In this document: positions 1 to 5,239 of the stretch, piece after piece | How the letters are laid out: the number at the start of each line of letters is the position of its first letter | Numbering within the stretch: the stretch's first letter is position 1 | Made by a program: the position numbers and the translations under genes | Notes under the pieces: generated by a model | The model's database searches: none | What the model saw: the letters and a program-made list of their open reading frames with translations, nothing else | What the model was told of the DNA's origin: nothing | DNA from: a bacterium | GTDB lineage: Bacteria; Patescibacteria; Paceibacteria; UBA9973 | Direction of reading: 5' to 3' | DNA length: 7,095 nt | NCBI GenBank assembly: GCA_021813235.1 | Contig: JAKALG010000039.1 | Coordinates: 1-7,095 of the forward strand

Positions 1-27
1 ACTAAATAAAGAGTACAGTAATTTTTT

Positions 28-639
28 TTATTCATAAAGTTTCAATTTTTCTAAACTATTAATATCATCGCATAAATGGGATTCTATGCCTAATGATTTC
101 GCAGTTTCAATATTCTTTTCTCTATCATCAAAAAAGATAACCTCTTCTGGTTTTAGATTTAGCTCTTTTAGTATCTTTTGAAAAAATTCTGGCTCAGATT
201 TATCATAACCTATATTGCAAGTACAAAAAATGCCATCAAAATAGTTTTTTAATCCAATATTATCTGAAAGATATTTCATTCTGTATTTTTCTTGTCTTGA
301 AGCTATATAACATTTTATGCCATTTTCTCTTAACTTTTCTATTTTGTCTAAAATTTCTTTATTTATATCTTTATTTTTTACACTTTCACTTTCAAACCAA
401 TATTTTAAAAAATCTTCAACGCTTCCTTTCCAATTCCATTTTATAAGATATGGTGCAATTTTTTCTTTTAAATCAGCTCTTCCAAAAGAACATTCTCTAA
501 AATCCTTATCAAAAAATTCGTTAACCTTTTCTAAAGGTATATTCTGTTCTTCTGCCAAGCGATGACTAAAAAGCTTCTTCTCTCCGGTAATCAATATTCC
601 ATCTATATCAAACAAGATAGCTTTTATTTTATTTATCAT
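28..639 (-). CDS. HAD-superfamily hydrolase (phosphatase-like)
   Basis: This 203-residue soluble protein has the haloacid dehalogenase signature motifs in order. Motif I is DIDG at residues 11-14, with the nucleophile Asp11 and acid/base Asp13. Motif II is probably Ser114 in IASRQ. Motif III is Lys147 in the DKSEPEFF segment, equivalent to the usual KPxPxxF. Motif IV is the Asp171-Asp172 pair in FFDDREKNI. Residues 15-90 form a helical cap, as in subfamily IA enzymes. The family mostly removes phosphate from small metabolites or nucleotides in the cytoplasm; the substrate cannot be read from sequence. The ATG lies inside the end of the upstream gene, giving an 11-bp overlap, so translation is probably coupled. 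There is no strong Shine-Dalgarno, only a purine-rich stretch before the start. The family assignment is secure and the substrate is unknown. Confidence 0.9.
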   Translation of the reverse strand: MINKIKAILFDIDGILITGEKKLFSHRLAEEQNIPLEKVNEFFDKDFRECSFGRADLKEKIAPYLIKWNWKGSVEDFLKYWFESESVKNKDINKEILDKIEKLRENGIKCYIASRQEKYRMKYLSDNIGLKNYFDGIFCTCNIGYDKSEPEFFQKILKELNLKPEEVIFFDDREKNIETAKSLGIESHLCDDINSLEKLKLYE

Positions 640-1003
640 TTTTATTTTTCTTTTCTTCAGTTTGTTTATTCAACCAAATGACTGTGATTTTTTGAGTTAT
701 AAGCGCGAGAAATTCTTTTCTAGATATATTTTTTGAACTCTGCACACTCCTTTCATAATCTTCAAAATCATCCTTGGTGATCAAATTTGTTTTTTCAGGA
801 TTATTAACCTTATCCCACATTTTGGCATCTTCTTCAACAAGATCCTCAACACCCTTTATCAAAAGGAGTTCATACATACCTTCCATTTCTCTTTTTTTTC
901 TTTTTGCTATTAATTCCGATATTTCATTATGAAATTTTGTTATATCTACTTCCAATTTTTCGTTATTTTTAGGAGTTTCTATAAAATTTGGTGCTTTTTC
1001 CAT
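629..1003 (-). CDS. Conserved-looking hypothetical protein, 124 aa
   Basis: I do not recognise this protein. It is small, soluble and highly charged, with no signal peptide, membrane segment or cysteine. Residues 20-60 look helical and rich in Glu and Lys, with a basic patch RKKRE near residues 35-39. An acidic stretch (residues 77-85, with DDFEDYE) follows, then a helical segment around 94-113 and a very lysine-rich tail. The gene is first in a two-gene unit and overlaps the HAD hydrolase by 11 bp, so the two are probably made together and could act together. A TGn-TATAAT promoter lies about 30 bp upstream of the ATG. The leader shows no Shine-Dalgarno. The coding call rests on length, the operon overlap and the upstream promoter, not on homology. 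Confidence 0.72.
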   Translation of the reverse strand: MEKAPNFIETPKNNEKLEVDITKFHNEISELIAKRKKREMEGMYELLLIKGVEDLVEEDAKMWDKVNNPEKTNLITKDDFEDYERSVQSSKNISRKEFLALITQKITVIWLNKQTEEKKNKNDK

Positions 1004-1033
1004 AAATAAATTTAATTAAATTATAATTTAAGC

Positions 1034-1042
1034 ATTATACCA
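1034..1042 (-). promoter_or_regulatory. Extended -10 promoter for the 124-aa/HAD unit
   Basis: On the minus strand this reads TGGTATAAT, a perfect TATAAT with the TGn extension. Transcription should start near 1027, leaving a leader of about 24 nt before the ATG at 1003. No good -35 hexamer is seen at 17 bp, as is common for extended -10 promoters. It lies just downstream of the terminator of the preceding gene, as expected for a new transcription unit. A second TATAAT at 1020-1025 is an alternative. Confidence 0.6.
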
Positions 1043-1063
1043 TTTACCCTATAAAAATAAATA

Positions 1064-1090
1064 CAGCCAGACTCTCTTAGGGTCTGGCTG
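1064..1090 (-). terminator. Intrinsic terminator after the 139-aa gene
   Basis: Near-perfect inverted repeat: CAGCCAGAC pairs with GTCTGGCTG, extended by a G-U and a C-G pair to an 11-bp GC-rich stem with a 5-nt loop. On the minus strand it is followed by a T-rich run (1045-1063, with TTTATTTTTAT). It starts 9 bp after the stop codon at 1100. It is by far the most GC-rich palindrome in the window and separates the 139-aa gene from the downstream unit. Confidence 0.85.
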
Positions 1091-1099
1091 ATTATCTGT

Positions 1100-1519
1100 T
1101 TATTTATCAGAAAAAATCTCCAAAAGCACTTCTCTATCGGGATCTTCCTTAAATTCCCTAGAGATAACGTTTTCATTGATTAATTCTGTTTGTCCTTTTT
1201 GTAAAAGGGCAATATTCTCATACAGAATTTCTGATACGATTTTCCAAATATATTTTATTTGAGTTTCTTCTTTCCCTGTAGAGAAAGATAAAATTTTCAT
1301 TTTAGGATAGATAGCATCAATACTTTTAAAACCTTTACCATCAACACCAAAAGCAATTTTTATTTTATCGCCTCTTACGATTTTTTTTCCTTCACCATTT
1401 GCACTAACAACATAGTGAACCAACAATTTTTCGAGAGAAGATTTAAATTCTATTTCTCCTTTAAAAAAATTCCCTATCTTGTTGGAAATAATTGTTTTAA
1501 TTTTGATGTTTAATTCCAC
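1100..1519 (-). CDS. Hypothetical protein, 139 aa, autonomous unit
   Basis: I do not recognise this protein. It appears soluble, with no signal peptide or membrane segment. The N-terminal 75 residues alternate hydrophobic and charged positions, suggesting a beta-rich domain with glycine-containing turns (NGEG at 41-44, GVDGKG at 58-63). Residues 85-112 look helical, and the C-terminal tail is acidic. The start is GTG at 1517-1519, chosen because a perfect AGGAGG sits 6 nt upstream; the next in-frame ATG (residue 74) would remove half the protein. It has its own TTGACA/TATGAT promoter and its own terminator, so it is a monocistronic unit between two operons. This expression setup is stronger than that of any neighbour, which suggests a real and possibly abundant product of unknown function. 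Confidence 0.8.
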   Translation of the reverse strand: MELNIKIKTIISNKIGNFFKGEIEFKSSLEKLLVHYVVSANGEGKKIVRGDKIKIAFGVDGKGFKSIDAIYPKMKILSFSTGKEETQIKYIWKIVSEILYENIALLQKGQTELINENVISREFKEDPDREVLLEIFSDK

Positions 1520-1525
1520 TTAGTA

Positions 1526-1531
1526 CCTCCT
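1526..1531 (-). promoter_or_regulatory. Strong Shine-Dalgarno deciding a GTG start
   Basis: The minus strand reads AGGAGG with a 6-nt spacer to GTG at 1517-1519. It is the only clear canonical ribosome binding site among the starts in this window, and it fixes the start of the 139-aa protein. Confidence 0.9.
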
Positions 1532-1587
1532 AGATGATTTTTTTTATAATAATTAGTTATTTTAAAAAAGAACTTGTCACTTTTTAT

Positions 1588-1616
1588 ATCATAGCATGAT
1601 AAAACTACTTTGTCAA
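1588..1616 (-). promoter_or_regulatory. Consensus sigma70-type promoter of the 139-aa gene
   Basis: The minus strand carries TTGACA (1611-1616), a spacer of exactly 17 bp, then TATGAT (1588-1593) preceded by TGC, so it also has the extended -10 motif. The predicted transcription start is near 1581, giving a leader of about 60 nt that ends in AGGAGG. The -35 lies about 10 bp beyond the mscL stop codon. The -10 is part of a small palindrome, ATCAT-agc-ATGAT (1588-1600). It is the strongest promoter match in the window. Confidence 0.87.
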
Positions 1617-1625
1617 ATTAAAGTT

Positions 1626-1928
1626 TTAAACTTTTGCTTTATCTAATTTTTCAATCCCCAATGCTTTGAATCCAAAGTAAACAACCAATGCTATAACAAT
1701 AAAATCAATCAAAACACTAATTAAATCACCATAAAGTATTTGATTAGAACCAATTCCAAAGGAAGCTGTTTTTAATCCCTCTGTGGTTCCTAAAATTAGT
1801 CCAAGCAGTGGATTGATGATATCTGTCACTAGAGCGCTTACAACTTTAGATACAGCCCCTCCTAAAATAAAACCGATTGCTAAACCAACAACCCCCTGTT
1901 CCCTAATGAAATTTATAAATCCTTTCAT
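1626..1928 (-). CDS. mscL: Large-conductance mechanosensitive channel, short form
   Basis: MscL is an inner-membrane pentamer that opens under membrane tension and releases small solutes, protecting the cell in hypo-osmotic shock. The protein begins with the amphipathic MKGFINFIREQG helix typical of the family. The pore helix TM1 follows at about residues 13-45, with AIGFILGGAVSKVV and the DIINPLLG turn. A short periplasmic loop spans about 46-66, and TM2 spans about 67-90. At 100 residues it is well below the 136 of Escherichia coli MscL. The C-terminal cytoplasmic helical bundle is reduced to about ten residues ending KLDKAKV. The start lies 24 bp after the VOC gene stop, so it is probably the last gene of that run. 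There is no Shine-Dalgarno. Confidence 0.94.
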   Translation of the reverse strand: MKGFINFIREQGVVGLAIGFILGGAVSKVVSALVTDIINPLLGLILGTTEGLKTASFGIGSNQILYGDLISVLIDFIVIALVVYFGFKALGIEKLDKAKV

Positions 1929-1952
1929 GTAATTTTGTTTAAATTAATAATT

Positions 1953-2420
1953 TTATTGTCCCCAATCTACTAATTCAGTAAAACGAACATAAAAACCAAA
2001 TGGGTCAGCTACTCTAAAATCCCATTTATTCCAACGTTTTAATGTGAGAGGCTGGACAATTTGTTTTTCTGGAACTTTATCTTTTATTTCTTCCCATAAT
2101 TTTTTGACATTAGAAACAGGGATAGTTATCTCTACTTCATAACCTCGAGGTGTATTACTTGGAAAATCTACAAAATATTTGTGTTCCGAAACCTTTTCTT
2201 TGTCTCCATAAAAATTAATAGAAGTATTCCCTATTTTGTCTTCTCTTTTTAAAACCATATAACCTAAATCACTTCCACCACCAGAAGTAGGGTCATACAT
2301 GAGTTCTTTAAGACCAAAAATTGCATAAAATTTTCGCGCTGTATCAAAGTCTGGTATATGAAGCTCAAGTACTAAATTATTTACTATTTTCCCTGGATTT
2401 TGATTCATTGGTCTATTCAT
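1953..2420 (-). CDS. VOC / glyoxalase-fold protein
   Basis: A 155-residue protein of the vicinal oxygen chelate superfamily (glyoxalase, bleomycin resistance, dioxygenase). Residues 17-32 (VLELHIPDFDTARKFY) match the first beta-alpha unit of the fold, and FYAIFGLKEL continues it. The second half has the paired unit (VEITIPVSNVKKLWEEI, 96-112) and ends with RVADPFGFYVRFTE (136-149), the classic 'DPdGn...E' strand with Glu149. The residue matching the usual first-strand metal histidine (near 17) is hydrophobic, and His21 is offset, so metal chemistry is doubtful. The protein may be a binding or resistance protein rather than a lyase. The ATG at 2418-2420 is supported by an extended -10 exactly 6 nt upstream. 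Substrate unknown. Confidence 0.83.
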   Translation of the reverse strand: MNRPMNQNPGKIVNNLVLELHIPDFDTARKFYAIFGLKELMYDPTSGGGSDLGYMVLKREDKIGNTSINFYGDKEKVSEHKYFVDFPSNTPRGYEVEITIPVSNVKKLWEEIKDKVPEKQIVQPLTLKRWNKWDFRVADPFGFYVRFTELVDWGQ

Positions 2421-2426
2421 AAATAT

Positions 2427-2435
2427 ATTATATCA
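2427..2435 (-). promoter_or_regulatory. Leaderless-type extended -10 before the VOC gene
   Basis: The minus strand reads TGATATAAT, then 6 nt (ATATTT), then the ATG. A start seven bases after the -10 would fall on the A of the ATG, predicting a leaderless mRNA. There is no Shine-Dalgarno. The motif lies in the 17-bp gap after the upstream gene's stop codon. No clear -35 is seen. It would give an internal promoter for VOC and mscL within the longer run. Confidence 0.6.
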
Positions 2436-2437
2436 AA

Positions 2438-2953
2438 TTAGGCTTTTAATAATTCAGTTACTGTTTTTGTTGTTAAATATACTAAAACATCAAAGTCTGG
2501 ATTAAAAATTTCAAGATATACCCCGAGGTCAGACCTATCAAAAATTTCTACATCATTTACAATCTTTGAATTTTTTATTTTCTCAAATTCACTTTTTTCT
2601 ATCACAAAATCAAGGTCTCCTACTTGAGGTCGAAATCTATCAGGTTGCCTAATATATAAATATTTGTAGGTAGTTTCTGGAACATCATCTTTCGCTTTTA
2701 TGACTATTGGTTTATATAAAAGGAAATATTTTCCGTTAAAATTAGGAACACTATGATTTGTTAATTCTTCTCCTAATTTTGATAAAAATTCAAATTCTTT
2801 CTGATAATGGCAAAAGACTCCTATATTCTCTACAACAGGAAGATATTTACCAAAAGCCTTTTTACATAACTCAAAACTAGTGAAGTGAATATACTCCAAA
2901 GCTTCCATCAACTGCTCTTTATTTTCTATTGGACTAAATCTATATAATTTCAT
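2438..2953 (-). CDS. Conserved hypothetical protein, 171 aa
   Basis: The sequence looks familiar from uncharacterised CPR proteins, but I know of no function. It is soluble, with no signal peptide or membrane helix. The N-terminal part (MKLYRFSPI, then YIHFTSFELCKKAFGKYLP around 21-39) carries a conserved-looking Cys30. GNIGVFCHY-like residues (43-50, here ENIGVFCHY with Cys48 and His49) may form a functional centre. The middle has ETTYKYLYIRQPD (93-105), and VGDLDFVI follows at 111-118. The C-terminus has LEIFNPDFDVLVYLTT (147-162). The start lies 3 nt after the Nudix stop, so translation is probably coupled to it. That tight link suggests a role with the Nudix enzyme, but nothing in the protein names a reaction. 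Confidence 0.83.
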   Translation of the reverse strand: MKLYRFSPIENKEQLMEALEYIHFTSFELCKKAFGKYLPVVENIGVFCHYQKEFEFLSKLGEELTNHSVPNFNGKYFLLYKPIVIKAKDDVPETTYKYLYIRQPDRFRPQVGDLDFVIEKSEFEKIKNSKIVNDVEIFDRSDLGVYLEIFNPDFDVLVYLTTKTVTELLKA

Positions 2954-2956
2954 GAA

Positions 2957-3496
2957 TTATTCATTCAAAAATCTTAATAAAACTAAAGCACTGCGTTCTT
3001 CTCTGATTGTTCCATTTAAACACATTTCCTTCACTTTTTCACGGTCAACAAATTCTGCTGTTATATCTTCTCCTTCTTCTAATTGTTGCGGAACTTCATT
3101 AAAATCCTTTACTACAAAATAAAATAAATCCCAAACTACCGTCGCTCCACAAATTGATTTATGAAAAAAATAAATATCTTTGACTTCAATACCGACTTCT
3201 TCTCGAGCTTCTTTTACAGCTGCATTTTTTGCTTCCTCATTTATATCCGCATTTGTTTTTATTGCTTTATTATATTCCTCGAGTGAATCAAATACTTTTC
3301 CTCCTGGTAAACGATAATCATAACCATTTATTTCATGCCTAAATTCTTTTGAAAGAAGTATTTTGTCTCCCTTAGAAATAATCAGACGCACTCCCGGAGA
3401 ACGACGTACAAATTCAAAACTTTGGACTTTACCATTACGTTCAACTTCCTTTTGGACTACCTCAATTATTCTTCCTTGATGTGTAATCTTTTCCAT
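2957..3496 (-). CDS. Nudix hydrolase with an expanded Nudix box
   Basis: Nudix enzymes cleave nucleoside diphosphates linked to another moiety, such as ADP-ribose, using Mg2+ held by glutamates. Here the central strands SPGVRLIISKGDKILLSKEFR (33-53) lead to LPGGKVFD (63-70), then to EEAKNAAVKEAREEVGI (87-103). The latter has the catalytic glutamates Glu96, Glu99 and Glu100. Relative to the consensus GX5EX7REUXEEXGU, 20 residues rather than five separate Gly66 from Glu87, a 15-residue insertion, and the Arg is Lys95. The overall order resembles ADP-ribose pyrophosphatases, but the substrate is uncertain. It starts 4 nt after the upstream gene and ends 3 nt before the next, so it is firmly inside an operon. 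Confidence 0.9.
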   Translation of the reverse strand: MEKITHQGRIIEVVQKEVERNGKVQSFEFVRRSPGVRLIISKGDKILLSKEFRHEINGYDYRLPGGKVFDSLEEYNKAIKTNADINEEAKNAAVKEAREEVGIEVKDIYFFHKSICGATVVWDLFYFVVKDFNEVPQQLEEGEDITAEFVDREKVKEMCLNGTIREERSALVLLRFLNE

Positions 3497-3500
3497 AAAT

Positions 3501-4061
3501 TTATTTTTTCCACTCTTTTATATCTGGGTGAAAATCTACCTGATATTCTGGAATACCAAGAGAAATTCCATGTTGTTTAGCTAAATTATATTCTTCTATA
3601 TTTTTTCTATCAATATAAAAAACTCTATCATTAAAAATAATGTAATGGTGCGTCATATTTCTATAATCTGCATACCAATTATGCTCTTTATCTAAACTCA
3701 TTCTTATCTCTTCAGCTATATCCTTAGCTTGATCCTCTGGGATTAAAACAGTATGTAATGTCCATTGTTTTACCCAAGGAGTTTTATGTTTTTCTGTCAC
3801 TGTCTTAACATTTGTCTCTAAAATCTGTACTTTTTTAAGCACATCTTTATTAATCAAACTCTCTTCAATAATAACCCCACGATAATCTTTCATTAATTTA
3901 ACGTCATTTTTCTCCTTCATATAAACAAATAGTGCTAGCACCGTGAAAGCTAAAATCAAATATCCAAATACATTTTCTCCTTTACTTCCTGTTAAAAACT
4001 GAATTATTATCAAAATAATAATTATATTTATTAAAGTTTTTGTTGAAAATAGTTTATTCAT
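3501..4061 (-). CDS. Membrane-anchored conserved hypothetical protein
   Basis: This 186-residue protein has two N-terminal hydrophobic segments, about residues 9-23 (rich in Ile) and 30-48. A soluble domain of about 135 residues follows. The first segment has no signal-peptidase site, so a membrane anchor is more likely than secretion. The soluble domain has motif-like blocks: DYRGVIIEESL (59-69), TPWVKQWTLHTVLIPE (94-109), NWYADYRNMTHHYIIF (128-143) and ISLGIPEYQVDFHPDIKEW (166-184). The density of aromatic and His residues suggests a conserved fold. It resembles uncharacterised proteins I associate with CPR genomes and has no function I can name. It lies 8 bp after the MazG-like gene and 4 bp before the Nudix gene. 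Confidence 0.83.
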   Translation of the reverse strand: MNKLFSTKTLINIIIILIIIQFLTGSKGENVFGYLILAFTVLALFVYMKEKNDVKLMKDYRGVIIEESLINKDVLKKVQILETNVKTVTEKHKTPWVKQWTLHTVLIPEDQAKDIAEEIRMSLDKEHNWYADYRNMTHHYIIFNDRVFYIDRKNIEEYNLAKQHGISLGIPEYQVDFHPDIKEWKK

Positions 4062-4069
4062 AATATTAT

Positions 4070-4378
4070 TTAACCCTTCCTACCTTTTAAAATTATTCTT
4101 TTATTGAAAGCTCCTCTTTCTTTTGATTTTTTTATTCTCAACTTTTCTACATTTTTATAACTAGGTAATTTTTTTAATGCCTCAACCACTTCTATTATAT
4201 CTGCTAACTCTTCAGGGCTTTGATCTTCAGCAAATTCTTTTATTTCTTCCTTTAGTTTTTTAATTAGTTCTCTTTTATATTCAGGGATTGATGCAATCCT
4301 TTTTTCATAAGAAAGTCCTTTCTTGTCTAGAATCTCTGGAATCTTATCCCTAACTAATTTATTGTATCTCTCGTTCAT
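4070..4378 (-). CDS. MazG-like / phosphoribosyl-ATP pyrophosphohydrolase-like protein
   Basis: A 102-residue all-alpha NTP pyrophosphatase-like protein. The N-terminal YNKLVRDKIPEIL (5-17) is typical of the small stand-alone house-cleaning branch of this superfamily. The Mg2+-binding pattern is present as ExxE (Glu45, Glu48) followed by ExxD (Glu57, Asp60). The tail KERGAFNKRIIL (86-97) matches the usual conserved ending. Such proteins hydrolyse nucleoside triphosphates, often non-canonical ones, to monophosphate and pyrophosphate. No histidine-biosynthesis gene is nearby, so a role as HisE is unlikely. It lies 20 bp after the tRNA-Gln 3' end and leads the close-packed run through Nudix and VOC to mscL. 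The gap shows no Shine-Dalgarno, and I see no clear promoter. Confidence 0.88.
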   Translation of the reverse strand: MNERYNKLVRDKIPEILDKKGLSYEKRIASIPEYKRELIKKLKEEIKEFAEDQSPEELADIIEVVEALKKLPSYKNVEKLRIKKSKERGAFNKRIILKGRKG

Positions 4379-4398
4379 AACATTTAATTTATTTAATG

Positions 4399-4469
4399 CT
4401 GGGGGATAGGGACTCGAACCCCAATTTGCGGGACCAAAACCCGACGTCCTACCATTAGACGATCCCCCA
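4399..4469 (-). tRNA. tRNA-Gln (anticodon UUG)
   Basis: A complete 71-nt cloverleaf can be folded. The acceptor stem TGGGGGA pairs with TCCCCCA, giving the U1-A72 pair typical of bacterial tRNA-Gln, with discriminator G. The D arm is GTCT/GGAC with an AATGGTA loop. The anticodon arm is TCGGG-TTTTGGT-CCCGC, giving anticodon TTG with purine 37. The T arm is TGGGG-TTCGAGT-CCCTA. The outermost anticodon-stem pair (T27-C43) is mismatched. CCA is not encoded: the bases after the discriminator are CAT. The gene sits 14 nt after the stop of the HTH/LAGLIDADG-like gene and 20 nt before the MazG-like gene, so it may be processed from a longer transcript. A GATAAT just upstream could be its own -10. Confidence 0.95.
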
Positions 4470-4483
4470 TTGTGTATTATTAT

Positions 4484-5185
4484 CTATTTTATTTTCAAAA
4501 CTTCCTCAAAAATTACTTCAGACCAACTAGCAATCTTCCTTACTAAATCTGAACTTTTTTTGACCTTAATTTTTAATACTCCGTTATACTTTTCCCCAAC
4601 ATTTTTCCTTTTTGTTTTCTTAATTTTGGTTCTTTTGAGATAAACTTGAGAAAAACTAGCTAAGGGGAAACCTGTTGTTTTAGACCAAAATTGCCTTACT
4701 TCATCTGCCCTTCCTTGATGGCTCTCGTGAACCATTATTTCAAATCCTATCATATCTTTTGGAATTTTGCATATTTTATCAAGCCATTTCAAGAAAAGAA
4801 CTATCATCTTAGGATCCATGTTGGAAAAAGCAACTCCTGACCCCGGATGATATTCTTTCTCTTTTGTACCCTCAGCCCAATAGAGAGAAATACCTATTAA
4901 GAAAAACTCATACTTAGAAAGAGTTTTTATACTAGATTTTGCTTCTGAAAATAGTTTAGTTTGTTTTTCTATTCTTTGTTTTTTCTTTGCTTCTCCACCA
5001 CGAAGGGATGCCAGTCTTCTTGCTAGGGTGTATATTTGTTTTTGCTTTTTACCTAGTTTTACAGATTGTAACCAAATAGCTAAAGTTGATTTTGCAACAG
5101 GTACGAGAGATAAAATCTCGGAATAAGTTTTTCCTTGTTTGCGTAAATTTATAGCTAACTCTTTTTCTCTTTCTTTTATAACCAT
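4484..5185 (-). CDS. HTH plus LAGLIDADG-like DNA-binding protein
   Basis: This 233-residue basic protein has two parts. Residues 5-43 form a helix-turn-helix of the resolvase/homeodomain-like type (KQGKTYSEILSLVPVAKSTLAIWLQSVKL, with KSTLAIWL as recognition helix). After a basic, helical linker (45-90), residues 93-233 resemble a single LAGLIDADG-type domain. FFLIGISLYWAEGTK (94-108) puts Glu105 at the acidic position of the motif. NMDPKMIVLFLKWL (122-135), HES (153-155), KNVG (194-197) and YNGVLKIKV (200-208) follow. Similar proteins with an LYWxEG motif are common, as I recall, in actinobacteria and CPR, without a known role. It could be a regulator derived from a homing endonuclease, in the manner of WhiA, or an active nuclease. 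Its promoter carries an inverted repeat reaching the ATG, which favours autoregulation. Confidence 0.82.
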   Translation of the reverse strand: MVIKEREKELAINLRKQGKTYSEILSLVPVAKSTLAIWLQSVKLGKKQKQIYTLARRLASLRGGEAKKKQRIEKQTKLFSEAKSSIKTLSKYEFFLIGISLYWAEGTKEKEYHPGSGVAFSNMDPKMIVLFLKWLDKICKIPKDMIGFEIMVHESHQGRADEVRQFWSKTTGFPLASFSQVYLKRTKIKKTKRKNVGEKYNGVLKIKVKKSSDLVRKIASWSEVIFEEVLKIK

Positions 5186-5220
5186 AGGTAGGATACAAGT
5201 ATTATACCACCTTACCTATG
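5183..5220. repeat. Inverted repeat at the start of the HTH gene (operator-like)
   Basis: CATAGGTA at 5183-5190 and TACCTATG at 5213-5220 are perfect 8-bp inverted arms, 22 bp apart. Allowing one bulged base extends them inward by two more G-C pairs (CATAGGTAGG against CCTTACCTATG). The left arm includes the start codon of the HTH/LAGLIDADG-like gene, and the interior holds its TATAAT. A protein bound to both arms would cover the promoter and the translation start. Confidence 0.65.
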
Positions 5221-5230
5221 TATGAAACAA
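5201..5230 (-). promoter_or_regulatory. Extended -10 promoter of the HTH/LAGLIDADG-like gene
   Basis: The minus strand reads TGGTATAAT (5201-5209), with a possible -35 TTGTTT (5225-5230) at an 18-bp spacing. Transcription should start near 5194, leaving a leader of about 9 nt with no Shine-Dalgarno before the ATG at 5185. It lies inside the inverted repeat 5183-5220. Confidence 0.7.
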
Positions 5231-5239
5231 GCAAAAGTT

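Noticed and set aside
22..29. Run of eight T as a terminator for a plus-strand gene entering from the left
   Set aside because: No stem-loop precedes it in the 21 bases available, and on the minus strand it reads as A.
317..565. Open frame of 82 codons on the plus strand
   Set aside because: It lies wholly inside the HAD hydrolase gene on the opposite strand, whose catalytic motifs are intact; its composition is low-complexity Ser/Phe/Leu.
1588..1600. ATCAT-agc-ATGAT as an operator of the 139-aa gene
   Set aside because: The arms are only 5 bp and largely explained by the -10 hexamer; chance is likely.
1620..1634. AAAGTT-TTA-AACTTT palindrome at the mscL stop as a terminator
   Set aside because: The stem is 6 bp and AT-rich with a 3-nt loop and no T-run after it on the minus strand; it overlaps the last codons.
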